From contig JAKLHK010000002.1 in NCBI GenBank assembly GCA_022710185.1, forward strand, positions 124,001-188,000: a DNA stretch of 64,000 nucleotides, written 5' to 3'. Both the position numbers and the translations under genes were made by a program. Source of the stretch: Bacteroidota bacterium (lineage in GTDB: Bacteria; Bacteroidota; Bacteroidia; Bacteroidales; JAGNHN01). The notes below the pieces were generated by a model. The model did no database searches and had not been told where the DNA came from. It saw nothing but the letters and a program-made list of their open reading frames with translations. This document shows, piece after piece, positions 36,451 to 45,633 of the stretch (position 1 is the stretch's first letter; each line of letters opens with the position of its first letter).

Positions 36451-37962
36451 ATGATCAGAAAAGTCCTCGTAGCCAACCGGGGTGAGATCGCTGTCCGGGT
36501 GATGCGTTCCTGCCGGGAACTGGGCATCCCCACCGTAGCCGTATATTCCGAAGCCGACCGCAAGGCCATGCATGTGCGCTACGCCGACGAGGCCGTATTC
36601 ATCGGCCCCTCACCCTCCCAGGAGAGTTATCTGGTGATCGACAAGATCATCGCCGCCGCGAAGCAAACCGGGGCCGATGCCATACATCCCGGCTATGGAT
36701 TTCTATCCGAAAACGCAGGCTTCGCCCAGCGCTGCGCCGATGAAGGGATCATCTTCATCGGTCCTTCCCCCTATGCCATCAACACCATGGGCGACAAGAT
36801 CACGGCGCGCAAGACCATGATCGCTGCCGGGGTCCCGGTAGTCCCGGGCACCGAGTCTGCCATCACCAGTGACGAGGAAGCCCTGGCCATCATCGAACGC
36901 ATCGGGGTCCCGGTGATGATCAAAGCCAGCGCCGGAGGCGGCGGCAAGGGTATGCGCCTGGTGAAAGACCCCAAGGATGTGCTTTCCAGCCTCCGGGCTG
37001 CCCGCTCCGAGGCGCGTGCGGCCTTCGGAGACGATGCCGTGTACATTGAGAAGTACATCAACTCACCCCACCATATTGAGTACCAGATCCTGGGCGACCA
37101 GCACGGGAACATCGTGCACCTCTTCGAAAGGGAGTGCTCAGTGCAACGCCGCCATCAGAAAGTGGTGGAAGAAACCCCTTCACCGCTGCTGACCCCTGAG
37201 GTCAGGGCCGAAATGGGACGCCATGCCGTGGCCGCTGCCGCCGCGGTGAACTATTACGGGGCCGGTACCATCGAGTTTATCGTCGATGAGCAGCTCAACT
37301 ATTATTTCCTTGAGATGAACACCCGCCTCCAGGTAGAACATCCCATTACCGAGCGCGTGGTGGGCGTGGACCTGGTGAAGCAGCAGATCAATATCGCCAA
37401 TGGCGGCAAGCTGCCCTTCCGGCAGGATGACCTGGTGCAGCGCGGCCATGCCATCGAATGCCGCATTTACGCCGAGGACCCTGACCGCAACTTTATGCCC
37501 AGTCCCGGCGTGATCCGCCATATCACGGAACCTCTCGGATTGGGCGTGCGGCACGACGGCTATGTATATGAGGGCTACGAGATCCCGATGTATTACGACC
37601 CTATGATCTCCAAGCTCGTGGTATGGGGCAGCGACCGCGACGATGCCATCCGCAGGATGCGCCGGGCATTGTATGAGTACAAGATCACCGGGGTTAAGAC
37701 CTCTATCAAGTTCCTGGAGCGCATCATGGAGAACAAGGCCTTTGCAGAAGGCAGCTACAATACCCATTTCATCGAGGAGCACCTGGAAGAACTGACGACA
37801 TCCAGGGAATGCGACCGCACCTGCGAGGATCTCGCGGTAATCACTGCCTTCCTGGACCACACCAACCGCCTGGCTGCCGCCAGCGTGAAGGGTCCGGAGG
37901 CCTCCCCCAAGGATTCCCCCTGGAAAAGCTTCGGACGACGTAATTCCATTAATCGCCTTTAA
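36451..37962 (+). CDS. accC: Biotin carboxylase subunit of acyl-CoA carboxylase
   Basis: This 503-residue protein has the ATP-grasp biotin carboxylase pattern: KVLVANRGEIAVRVMRSC at the N-terminus, IHPGYGFLSENAGFA, the glycine-rich ATP loop ASAGGGGKGMRLV, ECSVQRRHQKVVEE, and the bicarbonate and biotin site EMNTRLQVEHPITE. IECRIYAEDP is in the C-terminal part. It carboxylates biotin on the carrier protein using ATP and bicarbonate. About 50 residues at the C-terminus (from SRECDRT) are extra compared with the shortest family members. Together with the two genes downstream it forms a three-subunit acyl-CoA carboxylase, and the gene spacing of 11 and 19 bases indicates one transcript. Confidence 0.93.
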   Translation: MIRKVLVANRGEIAVRVMRSCRELGIPTVAVYSEADRKAMHVRYADEAVFIGPSPSQESYLVIDKIIAAAKQTGADAIHPGYGFLSENAGFAQRCADEGIIFIGPSPYAINTMGDKITARKTMIAAGVPVVPGTESAITSDEEALAIIERIGVPVMIKASAGGGGKGMRLVKDPKDVLSSLRAARSEARAAFGDDAVYIEKYINSPHHIEYQILGDQHGNIVHLFERECSVQRRHQKVVEETPSPLLTPEVRAEMGRHAVAAAAAVNYYGAGTIEFIVDEQLNYYFLEMNTRLQVEHPITERVVGVDLVKQQINIANGGKLPFRQDDLVQRGHAIECRIYAEDPDRNFMPSPGVIRHITEPLGLGVRHDGYVYEGYEIPMYYDPMISKLVVWGSDRDDAIRRMRRALYEYKITGVKTSIKFLERIMENKAFAEGSYNTHFIEEHLEELTTSRECDRTCEDLAVITAFLDHTNRLAAASVKGPEASPKDSPWKSFGRRNSINRL

Positions 37963-37973
37963 GCCCTTAACCT

Positions 37974-38483
37974 ATGGCATTGGAAGTAAGAATAGGCAAA
38001 CGCCTCGCCAAGGTCCAGCTCCTCAACCGGGAAGGGGACCGGATGAAATTTGAAGTGGATGGCAGGACCTACGACCTCGACATGGTGGAAGTGGAACCCG
38101 GCATCTGGAGTATCCTTTACCGCGGCAAGTCCTTCAACCTGGAAATCATCCCCGGGAGCAAACCCAAGAACTATACCGTGAACACCCTGTTCCAATCGTA
38201 CGAAGCAGACATCGTGGATGCCGAGGCCAAGTACATGGAAGCGCGCGACAAGGCCGCTTTCGGCGAGGCCAGCAACCGCATCCTCAGCCCAATGCCTGGC
38301 AAAGTGGTCCGCATCCCGGTGGCCATCGGTCAGGAGGTGAAGGCAGGGGAAACCGTGATTATCGTTTCGGCCATGAAAATGGAAAGCGAGTTCAAAGCCG
38401 CCGCTGACGGTGTGGTGCGCGAGATTTTCGTGAAAGAAGGGGATACCGTTGACGGCAACCAGGTGCTCATCGTTATTGAATAA
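37974..38483 (+). CDS. Biotin carboxyl carrier protein subunit
   Basis: The 169-residue protein ends in a biotinyl domain (about 98-169): [23 protein letters not shown], then [11 protein letters not shown] with the biotinylated Lys in AMKM, then [24 protein letters not shown]. The N-terminal ~90 residues are a beta-rich region ([19 protein letters not shown].. [15 protein letters not shown]) typical of carriers linked to propionyl-CoA or related carboxylases rather than the alanine/proline-linked AccB. It shuttles carboxybiotin between the accC product and the transferase downstream. Confidence 0.93.
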   Translation: MALEVRIGKRLAKVQLLNREGDRMKFEVDGRTYDLDMVEVEPGIWSILYRGKSFNLEIIPGSKPKNYTVNTLFQSYEADIVDAEAKYMEARDKAAFGEASNRILSPMPGKVVRIPVAIGQEVKAGETVIIVSAMKMESEFKAAADGVVREIFVKEGDTVDGNQVLIVIE

Positions 38484-38502
38484 CCAAGAAATACCCATAC
38501 CT

Positions 38503-40041
38503 ATGTCCACAGCACAGGAAAAATACCATCAGCTGGAAGAACGCCACCGTCTGGCCGAACTGGGCGGAGGCCAGGATCGTATAGACAAGCTGCACGCCAC
38601 AGGCCGCAAGACCGCCAGGGAGCGCATCCACGACCTGCTCGACCCGAACACCTTTGTGGAGCTCGACAAGTTCATGACCCACCGGTGTACCGACTTCGGA
38701 ATGGAGCAGACCAAGTTCTTCGGGGATGGCTTCATTACGGGTTATGGCAAGATCGACGGCCGCCTGGTGTATGTATTTGCCCAGGATTTCACCGTTTTCG
38801 GGGGATCCCTGAGCCGGGCCAATGCCGACAAGATCGTGAAGATCATGGATCTGGCCATGAAGATGGGTGCCCCGTTGATCGGCCTCAACGATTCGGGCGG
38901 GGCGCGCATCCAGGAAGGGGTGCAGAGCCTGGCCGGCTATGCCGATATCTTTTACCGCAACGTCAGGGCATCAGGCGTGATCCCCCAGATCAGCGCCATT
39001 CTCGGCCCTTGTGCCGGGGGTGCAGTGTATTCTCCGGCCATCACTGACTTCATCATGATGGTGAAAGACACCAGCTATATGTTCGTCACCGGTCCCGATG
39101 TGATCAAGACCGTGACCCACGAGGAAGTGAGCAAGGAAGAGCTGGGCGGCGCCATGACGCACAACAGCAAGAGCGGTGTGGCCCATTTCACCGCTGATGA
39201 CGACGAACAGGCCATGATGATGCTGCGCGAGCTGATGAGCTTCCTGCCATCCAACAACCTCGAAGACCCCCCGGTGAAACCCTGCATGGACGATATTCAC
39301 CGTGAGGATGAGAAACTGATGGACCTCATCCCCTCCGACCCCAACAAGCCTTACGACATGAAGGAGCTCATCACCACGGTGGTGGACGACCATCATTTCT
39401 TCGAGGTGATGCCGCACTACGCCCAGAACATCATCATCGGCTTCGCCCGCTTCAACGGGTCCCCGGTGGGTATTGTGGCCAACCAGCCGGCCTACCTGGC
39501 AGGGGTACTGGACATCAACAGCTCGGTGAAGGCTGCCCGCTTCGTGCGATTCTGCGACGCCTTCAATATTCCCCTGGTTACTTTTGTTGACGTTCCCGGC
39601 TTCCTTCCCGGTACGGCCCAGGAATACGGCGGGATCATCAAGCACGGGGCCAAGCTCCTGTATGCTTTCGCCGAAGCCACGGTGCCCAAGATCACCCTCA
39701 TCACCCGCAAAGCATACGGCGGCGCATACGACGTTATGGCCAGCAAGCACATCGGCGCCGACATCAACCTGGCCTATCCCACGGCGGAGATCGCCGTGAT
39801 GGGCCCTGACGGGGCGGTGAACATTATTTTCCGCGACAAGCTCAGTGATGAGGAAAGGGCCAAAGCCGTGCAGGACTACCGCGATACCTTCGCCAGCCCC
39901 TACAAGGCTGCCGAGCTGGGATACATCGACCAGATCATCTACCCCCGCAAAACCAGGGTGAGGATCATCGAATCCCTGCAGATGGCCCGCAACAAGCGCG
40001 AAACCAATCCGCCGAAAAAACACGGAAATATTCCCCTGTAA
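38503..40041 (+). CDS. Acyl-CoA carboxylase carboxyltransferase (propionyl-CoA carboxylase beta-like)
   Basis: The start is set at the ATG at 38503 ([17 protein letters not shown]), which clears the carrier gene; the 512-residue product is normal for PccB/MmdA-type transferases. The crotonase-like halves are visible: [63 protein letters not shown] and [18 protein letters not shown], then the second half with [26 protein letters not shown] and [20 protein letters not shown]. It transfers CO2 from biotin to an acyl-CoA, most likely propionyl-CoA to give methylmalonyl-CoA. Specificity cannot be fixed from sequence alone. Confidence 0.92.
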   Translation: MSTAQEKYHQLEERHRLAELGGGQDRIDKLHATGRKTARERIHDLLDPNTFVELDKFMTHRCTDFGMEQTKFFGDGFITGYGKIDGRLVYVFAQDFTVFGGSLSRANADKIVKIMDLAMKMGAPLIGLNDSGGARIQEGVQSLAGYADIFYRNVRASGVIPQISAILGPCAGGAVYSPAITDFIMMVKDTSYMFVTGPDVIKTVTHEEVSKEELGGAMTHNSKSGVAHFTADDDEQAMMMLRELMSFLPSNNLEDPPVKPCMDDIHREDEKLMDLIPSDPNKPYDMKELITTVVDDHHFFEVMPHYAQNIIIGFARFNGSPVGIVANQPAYLAGVLDINSSVKAARFVRFCDAFNIPLVTFVDVPGFLPGTAQEYGGIIKHGAKLLYAFAEATVPKITLITRKAYGGAYDVMASKHIGADINLAYPTAEIAVMGPDGAVNIIFRDKLSDEERAKAVQDYRDTFASPYKAAELGYIDQIIYPRKTRVRIIESLQMARNKRETNPPKKHGNIPL

Positions 40042-40146
40042 GCGGAAAGCGAAAAAGAGGAAAAGCAGAAGTGCGTCTATCCGCACATCGCCTGACATAT
40101 TCTGATATTTCACTATCTTCCTCCCGTCAAAACACCCTGACGGACC

Positions 40147-41454
40147 ATGACCATTAAGAGTCTGATCTTCCTGCTCGTCCTGCTGATCACCCTGGGCATC
40201 TTCGCCTGGACCATGCGACGGGTCTTCGGCTTCTTCCGACTTACCAAACCAGCCTTCAAGGCAGACCGCATCCCTGAGCGCCTGCTGCTGACGCTCAAGG
40301 TGGCGATAGGCCAGAGCAAGATCCTGCGGATGCCGGTAAGCGGCATACTCCACGCCCTGGTGTTCTGGGGCTTTATGGTGATCACCGTCGGCAGCATTGA
40401 AATGGTGATCGACGGCCTTGCGAATACCCACCGTGCCCTGGGTTTCCTCGGCCCCGTGTACGACTTCATCACGGGCAGCGGGGACATCATGGCCTGGGTA
40501 GTCCTTCTTTCTATCCTGATCTTCCTTGTGCGGAGGCTCTTCCTTAAGGTAAAAAGGTTCAAGGGAGTAGAAATGAAGCCGGTGTCGAAGTATGATGCCA
40601 ATATGGCCCTCAGCATCATCGGACTGTTGATGGTGTCCCTCATCGGTCTTAACCTGGGATACCTGGGTCTGGATGGGAAAGAAGGGGCCTATCCCTTGAC
40701 CCCTTACCTGCTCCCATCCATAGAAAAATGGAATGCACATCAGGTGCTTGCCCTGCACGAGATTTCCTGGTGGTCGCACATCCTGCTCATCTTCGCCTTC
40801 GCCAACATCCTCCCCTATTCCAAACACTTCCACGTGTTTATGTCGCTTCCCAACGTCTTCCTCAGCAGGCTGGAACCTCTGGGATATCTGCCCAATATGG
40901 AAGCCGTTATGAACGAGGTGAAGCTGATGATGGATCCTTCAGCTGCCCCTGCAGCAGCGGGTACGGAAGTTGGCCGATTCGGGGTGAAGGACGTAGAGGA
41001 CACCCACTGGAAGAACTACCTGGATGCCCTGACCTGCACCGAGTGCGGCCGTTGCACCTCGGTATGTCCCGCCAATATCACGGGCAAGCTGCTTTCGCCG
41101 CGCAAGATATTCATCGACCTCAGGGCGCGCATGAAGGCTAAAGGACCCGGATTGCTGAAGGAAGGTCCGGGCTTCGATGACCAGCAGTCCCTGGTGGGGG
41201 ATTACATCAGTGCGGAGGAGCTCTGGGCCTGCACCACCTGCAACGCCTGTGCCCAGGAATGCCCCCTGAACATCAACCACCCCACACTCATCGTGGATAT
41301 GCGCCGCTACCTGGTGATGGAAGAAGCCGCTGCGCCTTCGGGTTTGAATGCGATGTTCACCAACATCGAGAATAACGGCGCACCCTGGCAATATTCCCCC
41401 GAAGACCGGCTCAGGTGGGCGGAAGGTCTAAGCATCAAGGTCAAAGCATCCTGA
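40147..41454 (+). CDS. Membrane-bound 4Fe-4S electron-transfer protein (HdrD/NarI-like fusion)
   Basis: The 435-residue protein begins with five or six membrane spans (for example LIFLLVLLITLGIFAWTM, ILHALVFWGFMVITVGSIEM, MAWVVLLSILIFLVRRLF, MALSIIGLLMVSLIGL and ISWWSHILLIFAFANIL), containing His residues that could ligate heme as in nitrate reductase gamma subunits. The cytoplasmic C-terminal half has two 4Fe-4S motifs, CTECGRCTSVCP and CTTCNACAQECP. It probably moves electrons between a soluble donor and the quinone pool, working with the CCG-domain protein 18 bases downstream. The pair resembles the membrane Fe-S module often found near ETF and acyl-CoA oxidation genes in Bacteroidota; the partner is unknown here. 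Confidence 0.82.
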   Translation: MTIKSLIFLLVLLITLGIFAWTMRRVFGFFRLTKPAFKADRIPERLLLTLKVAIGQSKILRMPVSGILHALVFWGFMVITVGSIEMVIDGLANTHRALGFLGPVYDFITGSGDIMAWVVLLSILIFLVRRLFLKVKRFKGVEMKPVSKYDANMALSIIGLLMVSLIGLNLGYLGLDGKEGAYPLTPYLLPSIEKWNAHQVLALHEISWWSHILLIFAFANILPYSKHFHVFMSLPNVFLSRLEPLGYLPNMEAVMNEVKLMMDPSAAPAAAGTEVGRFGVKDVEDTHWKNYLDALTCTECGRCTSVCPANITGKLLSPRKIFIDLRARMKAKGPGLLKEGPGFDDQQSLVGDYISAEELWACTTCNACAQECPLNINHPTLIVDMRRYLVMEEAAAPSGLNAMFTNIENNGAPWQYSPEDRLRWAEGLSIKVKAS

Positions 41455-41472
41455 CCCCAGAAGCAGTAAACA

Positions 41473-42273
41473 ATGGAAAACGAGAGAATTCCCGTCAATG
41501 TCCCCCTGATGGCCGAGCTTGCTTCCAGGGGAGAACATCCCGAGTATTTGTTCTGGGTAGGCTGCGCCGGCGCCTTCGACGACCGCTACCGCAAGGTGAC
41601 CCAGGCTTTTACCCGCATCCTCACCCATTGCGGGGTGAGCTTTGCCGTGCTTGGCCCGGAGGAGACCTGCACCGGGGATCCGGCCCGGCGGGCGGGCAAC
41701 GAGATGCTATTCCAGATGCAGGCCATGATGAACATCAGCACCTTCAGCAATTACAACATCCGGAAGATCATTACCATTTGCCCGCATTGCTTCAATACCT
41801 TTAAAAATGAATATCCCGATCTGGGAGGAAGGTATGAGGTGGTACACCACACCCAGTTCCTCCGCGACCTGATGGATCAGGGAATATTGAACCTTGATCC
41901 CTCAATTTTTAGCGACAAGCGCATCGTATTCCACGACCCCTGCTACCTGGGCCGCGGAAACGGGGAGTATGAGGCACCGCGGGTGCTGCTTAACCGGATT
42001 TCGCCAGCGCTCACCGAAATGCCCCGGAATAAAAGCAAAGCCTTGTGCTGCGGGGCCGGGGGCGCCCAGATGTTCAAAGAGGCCGAAAAAGGCACGAAGG
42101 AGGTATTCATGGAGCGTACCGAAGAGGCCCTGGGGACCGGTGCCGAAATCATCGCCACGGCCTGCCCGTTTTGCATGACCATGCTCACCGACGGGCTGAA
42201 GTACTCCAACCGCCAGGAAGACATGAAGAATTACGATATCGCGGAACTGGTAGCGGACACCCTCGGGCTTTAG
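41473..42273 (+). CDS. CCG-domain Fe-S protein (HdrB/GlpC-like)
   Basis: The 266-residue protein has two cysteine-rich modules of the heterodisulfide reductase B / CCG type. The first includes PEETCTGDPARRAGNE and ICPHCFNTFKNEYP; the second FHDPCYLGRGNGEYEAPR, then LCCGAGGAQMF, ending near ACPFCMTML. Such modules bind a noncubane or regular Fe-S cluster that transfers electrons or acts on thiols. It directly follows the membrane Fe-S protein on the same strand. Its stop overlaps the stop of the convergent riboflavin synthase gene by four bases. Confidence 0.85.
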   Translation: MENERIPVNVPLMAELASRGEHPEYLFWVGCAGAFDDRYRKVTQAFTRILTHCGVSFAVLGPEETCTGDPARRAGNEMLFQMQAMMNISTFSNYNIRKIITICPHCFNTFKNEYPDLGGRYEVVHHTQFLRDLMDQGILNLDPSIFSDKRIVFHDPCYLGRGNGEYEAPRVLLNRISPALTEMPRNKSKALCCGAGGAQMFKEAEKGTKEVFMERTEEALGTGAEIIATACPFCMTMLTDGLKYSNRQEDMKNYDIAELVADTLGL

Positions 42274-42881
42274 CGGCCCTGTGCCCCGAAGTGTTCGGCC
42301 AGCAAGCGGGCCACATACTTGCCCAGGATGTCGAACTCCAGGTTGACTACGCTGCCAGGGCGCAGGTTGTGAAAATTGGTGACCTCGTATGTGTAAGGAA
42401 TGATGGCCACGGAAAAATGATCGGAACCCGGGTCGACCACTGTGAGGCTCACCCCGTTCACCGAAATGGAACCCTTGCTCACCGTGAAATTCCCCGCAGC
42501 GGTATCGTACCTGAAAGTGTATCTCCAGCTGCCGTCCGTCTCCCGAACCTCCGCACACACCGCCGTCTGGTCCACGTGGCCCTGCACGATGTGCCCGTCA
42601 AAGCGGCCTCCCGATACCATGGAACGTTCCAGGTTCACCTCATATCCGGTCCCCCAGCTGCCCAGGTTTGTTTTGTCGATGGTCTCCTGTATCGCGGTGA
42701 CGGTATAGGTCTCCGCTTCATGGTCCACCTTCACCACCGTAAGGCAGGTGCCGTCATGGGCCAGGCTCTGGTCCACCTTCAACTCCCGGGCCAGTGGGGT
42801 CTTCAGGGTGAAATGGTAATTCCCTTTTTCCCGCTCCACCTCAACGACCAGGGCGGTTCCTTCAACGATTCCGGTAAACAT
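42270..42881 (-). CDS. ribE: Riboflavin synthase (alpha chain)
   Basis: The 203-residue length and the two tandem lumazine-binding repeats identify the enzyme. Repeat 1 starts MFTGIVEGTALV and contains DGTCLTVV; repeat 2 contains MVSGGRFDGHIVQGHVD and ISVNGVSLTVVDPG. It dismutates two 6,7-dimethyl-8-ribityllumazines to riboflavin, as a trimer in the cytoplasm. It lies 17 bases after a gliding-type secreted protein on the same strand, an unrelated neighbour likely sharing a promoter at 45501. No other rib gene is in the window. Confidence 0.95.
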   Translation of the reverse strand: MFTGIVEGTALVVEVEREKGNYHFTLKTPLARELKVDQSLAHDGTCLTVVKVDHEAETYTVTAIQETIDKTNLGSWGTGYEVNLERSMVSGGRFDGHIVQGHVDQTAVCAEVRETDGSWRYTFRYDTAAGNFTVSKGSISVNGVSLTVVDPGSDHFSVAIIPYTYEVTNFHNLRPGSVVNLEFDILGKYVARLLAEHFGAQGR

Positions 42882-42898
42882 GCTTCTACAGTTTTCTA

Positions 42899-45472
42899 TC
42901 AGCGCAACAGGTGCACCACGCCCCGCAGGGTGCGTGGAATGAGCCCTTCGAGCCGGATTTCATACACTTCGCAAACATAATAATAAACGCCTTCGCTGCA
43001 GGGCTCCCCGGTATCCCGGTGCCGGCCGTCCCAGTGGATCCCGGGATCCTCCGTCCGGAAAACCACCCCACCCCAACGGTTGAAGATGGTCATTTCCACC
43101 CGGAGCACGGAGGCATAGGGAAAGGGTACGAACTCGTCGTTGGAACCATCGGTATTGGGGGTAAACACATTGGGAAGCCGGTAAAGGTCGCAGGCATCAT
43201 AGTCCACGCACACCGCACCGCTGAATTCGCTGCGGTTTTCCAGGCTGTCGATTGCCACAAGGTAATAACACCCGGTCACTGTGCCGGATCCCTCATGCAG
43301 GTAGCTACCCGCCGAAGGATCGTCAAGGCTGGCCAGAAGGATAGGATCGTCCTCCGGAGCAGGGGCATAATAGATCTCATACCGGGCGATATCGTCGGGG
43401 CATCCGGGCAGGAAGGCCTCCCAGTTCAGCTGGTTGGCGGGAAGGTCACAGTCGGTCTCCACGCTCAGCACCGGCGGACAGGGCGGGACATTGTCGATGG
43501 GTGTACCGCATACCTCCTGCGACCAGTTGCTCAGCGGATAGGGCAGATCGGGCCGGGTATAGCCGCCCAGGGACTCCACCCGGTAGCAGTAATTGGTGCC
43601 GTTCACCAGTCCGGTATCTACATAACTGCCGGGAGGCACGGTATCCAGGACTTCGAAAAGGCCGGAGGCCTCATTGTAGCGATGAATGACGAAGCGCTCA
43701 TTGATCCAGGGCACGCTGGCGGTCCAGTTGAGCACCAGGCTGCGGTCGGTGGGGCTAAGGCCCAGGAACACTGAGGAGGCCTGCCCTGAATACCCCACGG
43801 AAAAAGTGTTGCCGGGGGTTAGATTGAGCAGTTCGATCGCATAGGTCACCGGCTGGCCCGAGGTATTGAGCGCGGTATCGATGAAGGTGGTATCCCCCAG
43901 CCCTTCCAGGCTGTCGCGCAGGCTGAAGGCGCCATTGCCGAGGGCCCGGTGGATACGGTAGCGGAAAGGCCCGGGAGTCTGCAGGGGATCAAGCTCGGTA
44001 GGCCGGACCCACCGGAGGAGCAGGCTGCCCTCCGAAGCATCGGTGCGCCGGATGCTGTTGTTGATGAGTATGGGCACGTCCCTTTTGAGGGCGGCGCAGG
44101 CTTCGTTGGAGGCGTAGCTCTGGGCCCCATCGGGATAAGTGGCCACCACCAGGTAGCAGTAGTCGAGGCCATGGGTGAGCCCCTTGCCCTGGTTGTCGTC
44201 GCGGTAGCTGGTGGAATCGATATGGTCCAGCACACCGACGCGCTGGAAGCCGGTATAGCCCGGCACCCCGGTCTCGCAATAGTCGTGGACCCAGCCGGAG
44301 GAATCCACTCTGCGGTACACTTCATAGCCTATGGCGTTGGGACATGGGCTGATGTCCCAATCAAGGTCTATCCCGCTGCCCAGGGCAGTAGCGCTGAGGT
44401 TTTCGGGGGCAGGCCCAACCACGGTCACCTGCATGGTCTCGATATCTACCAGGCTCACGGGCTGGCCATTGTCCTGGGCCTTGAAATAAAGGGTATAGGG
44501 CAGCCGGCGCACATGGGCGCATTCGGTCTGCCAGGTAAGGGTCTGAAAGACTTCCCCTATGCCGTATATGCTGTCGAAATGGGCCGGACTGACGTAAAGC
44601 TCGAGGGGTGCCCCGCTGCCGGTGAGGATGATGGTATGCCCGTTGGGGTCCATGGCCGAGACCGTGAACGCGAGGTAATCCCCGGCCTCCACGCAGGTAT
44701 CGGGAAGCGGGGCGATCACCGGGGGCTGCTGGTTGCATGCAGCTATAGTGATCTGCATATCACGGGTTACCGAGCCAATGAAGACCCCGTTCCTCCATTC
44801 TTCGATGAGGATGGCCACATTGAACTCCCCCTGCAAGGTCGGCGCATCCCAATACAGGTCGCCGGTATAGGGATCAAGTGAGAAGGCGGTGGATGCCGGG
44901 GGCAGGGTATAGCCCACGATGGGCAGCCCACCTGCTCCCTTGCAGTCGATAAGACGATAGGAAAGGCTGTCGCCGTCGATGTCGTAGGCCCCGGGATTAT
45001 GAATATAGGGGATGCCAACGCAGCCGTTGTCCACCGGGGGAATGGAGAGCTGGGGGCTGTTGTTTGCCCCGAGGAAAGGGTTGATTACCAGTACCGTTTG
45101 GATATACAAGGGTACATTGACCGAATTGGGGATATTGATGATGCCGTAGTTCCGGTTGGGATCTTCCAGGGAGATGATATAGGTGGAAGGGGCGCTGTAG
45201 GTATGCTCCCCCTTGTACACATTGCGCCTGAGGTCGTTGGGCAGGTCCAAACGCTCTACCCTGGGCAGGATGTCGTTGCTGCCGTCCCCCCATTCAATGA
45301 AGAGCTCAGGGCGGTCGGCAGGACTGGGGGCATAGGTATAGGTGAGGATGGTCACCTCGTAGGTAAGGCCGTATAGGTGCTTAAAGGTGATCTCCCCGGC
45401 CCGCTGGTGGGTGGCGAAGGTGGAGAGCACGGGCAAAAGCACCGCAAGAATGAGGAGCAAGCTTCGCTTCAT
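42899..45472 (-). CDS. Secreted FN3-repeat protein with CHU_C (T9SS type B) tail
   Basis: I start at the second Met at 45472 (MKRSLLLILAVLLPVLSTFATHQRAGEITF), giving a signal peptide; the product is 857 residues. The first ~250 residues form beta domains beginning ATHQRAGEITFKHLYGLTYEVTILTYTY, with IDGDSLSYRLIDC and SLDPYTGDLYWDAP cadherin-like features. Several fibronectin-III-like domains follow (NLSATALGSGIDLDWDISPCPNAIGYEVYR, LVLNWTASVPWINERFVIHRYN, LNWEAFLPGCPDDIARYEIYY). The last ~90 residues are a CHU_C domain (LPNVFTPNTDGSNDEFVPFPY, FNRWGGVVFR, WDGRHRDTG), the type B sorting signal also seen in gliding-related proteins. The function is unknown but the location should be the cell surface. 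Confidence 0.85.
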   Translation of the reverse strand: MKRSLLLILAVLLPVLSTFATHQRAGEITFKHLYGLTYEVTILTYTYAPSPADRPELFIEWGDGSNDILPRVERLDLPNDLRRNVYKGEHTYSAPSTYIISLEDPNRNYGIINIPNSVNVPLYIQTVLVINPFLGANNSPQLSIPPVDNGCVGIPYIHNPGAYDIDGDSLSYRLIDCKGAGGLPIVGYTLPPASTAFSLDPYTGDLYWDAPTLQGEFNVAILIEEWRNGVFIGSVTRDMQITIAACNQQPPVIAPLPDTCVEAGDYLAFTVSAMDPNGHTIILTGSGAPLELYVSPAHFDSIYGIGEVFQTLTWQTECAHVRRLPYTLYFKAQDNGQPVSLVDIETMQVTVVGPAPENLSATALGSGIDLDWDISPCPNAIGYEVYRRVDSSGWVHDYCETGVPGYTGFQRVGVLDHIDSTSYRDDNQGKGLTHGLDYCYLVVATYPDGAQSYASNEACAALKRDVPILINNSIRRTDASEGSLLLRWVRPTELDPLQTPGPFRYRIHRALGNGAFSLRDSLEGLGDTTFIDTALNTSGQPVTYAIELLNLTPGNTFSVGYSGQASSVFLGLSPTDRSLVLNWTASVPWINERFVIHRYNEASGLFEVLDTVPPGSYVDTGLVNGTNYCYRVESLGGYTRPDLPYPLSNWSQEVCGTPIDNVPPCPPVLSVETDCDLPANQLNWEAFLPGCPDDIARYEIYYAPAPEDDPILLASLDDPSAGSYLHEGSGTVTGCYYLVAIDSLENRSEFSGAVCVDYDACDLYRLPNVFTPNTDGSNDEFVPFPYASVLRVEMTIFNRWGGVVFRTEDPGIHWDGRHRDTGEPCSEGVYYYVCEVYEIRLEGLIPRTLRGVVHLLR

Positions 45473-45500
45473 AGTCCTTGCCATGATGGCAGCGGGCGCC

Positions 45501-45508
45501 CAAAGTTA
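45501..45508 (-). promoter_or_regulatory. -7 promoter element of the CHU_C-ribE unit
   Basis: CAAAGTTA on the plus strand reads TAACTTTG on the minus strand, an exact TAnnTTTG, 28 bases ahead of the gene start at 45472. Confidence 0.45.
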
Positions 45509-45562
45509 CGAATAAGGGCGGGGCTGGGCACGCTTCCCCTCCCACCGGATAAACAATAGCCC

Positions 45563-45609
45563 GGCCAGGGAGTTCAAACCCCTGGCCGTGGCGAAAATCG
45601 CTACATTTG
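45563..45609 (+). promoter_or_regulatory. -7 element with adjoining inverted repeat upstream of the (p)ppGpp gene
   Basis: TACATTTG at 45602-45609 matches TAnnTTTG and lies 24 bases ahead of the ATG at 45634. GGCCAGGG (45563-45570) and CCCTGGCC (45580-45587) form an exact inverted repeat just upstream of where a -33 element would lie. It could be an operator or the end of a neighbouring transcript. Confidence 0.4.
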
Positions 45610-45633
45610 TCCGGAGGAAATGCATCACATTCT

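Noticed and set aside
38971..40833. 620-residue minus-strand frame antisense to the carboxyltransferase and Fe-S gene
   Set aside because: It covers two well-supported genes on the other strand and lacks any domain or signal; it is a GC-skew shadow.
41473..42273. Reading the CCG protein as glycolate oxidase GlcF or lactate utilisation LutA
   Set aside because: No partner flavoprotein or LutB/LutC gene is adjacent; the preceding gene is a membrane Fe-S protein, so a general HdrB-like name is safer.
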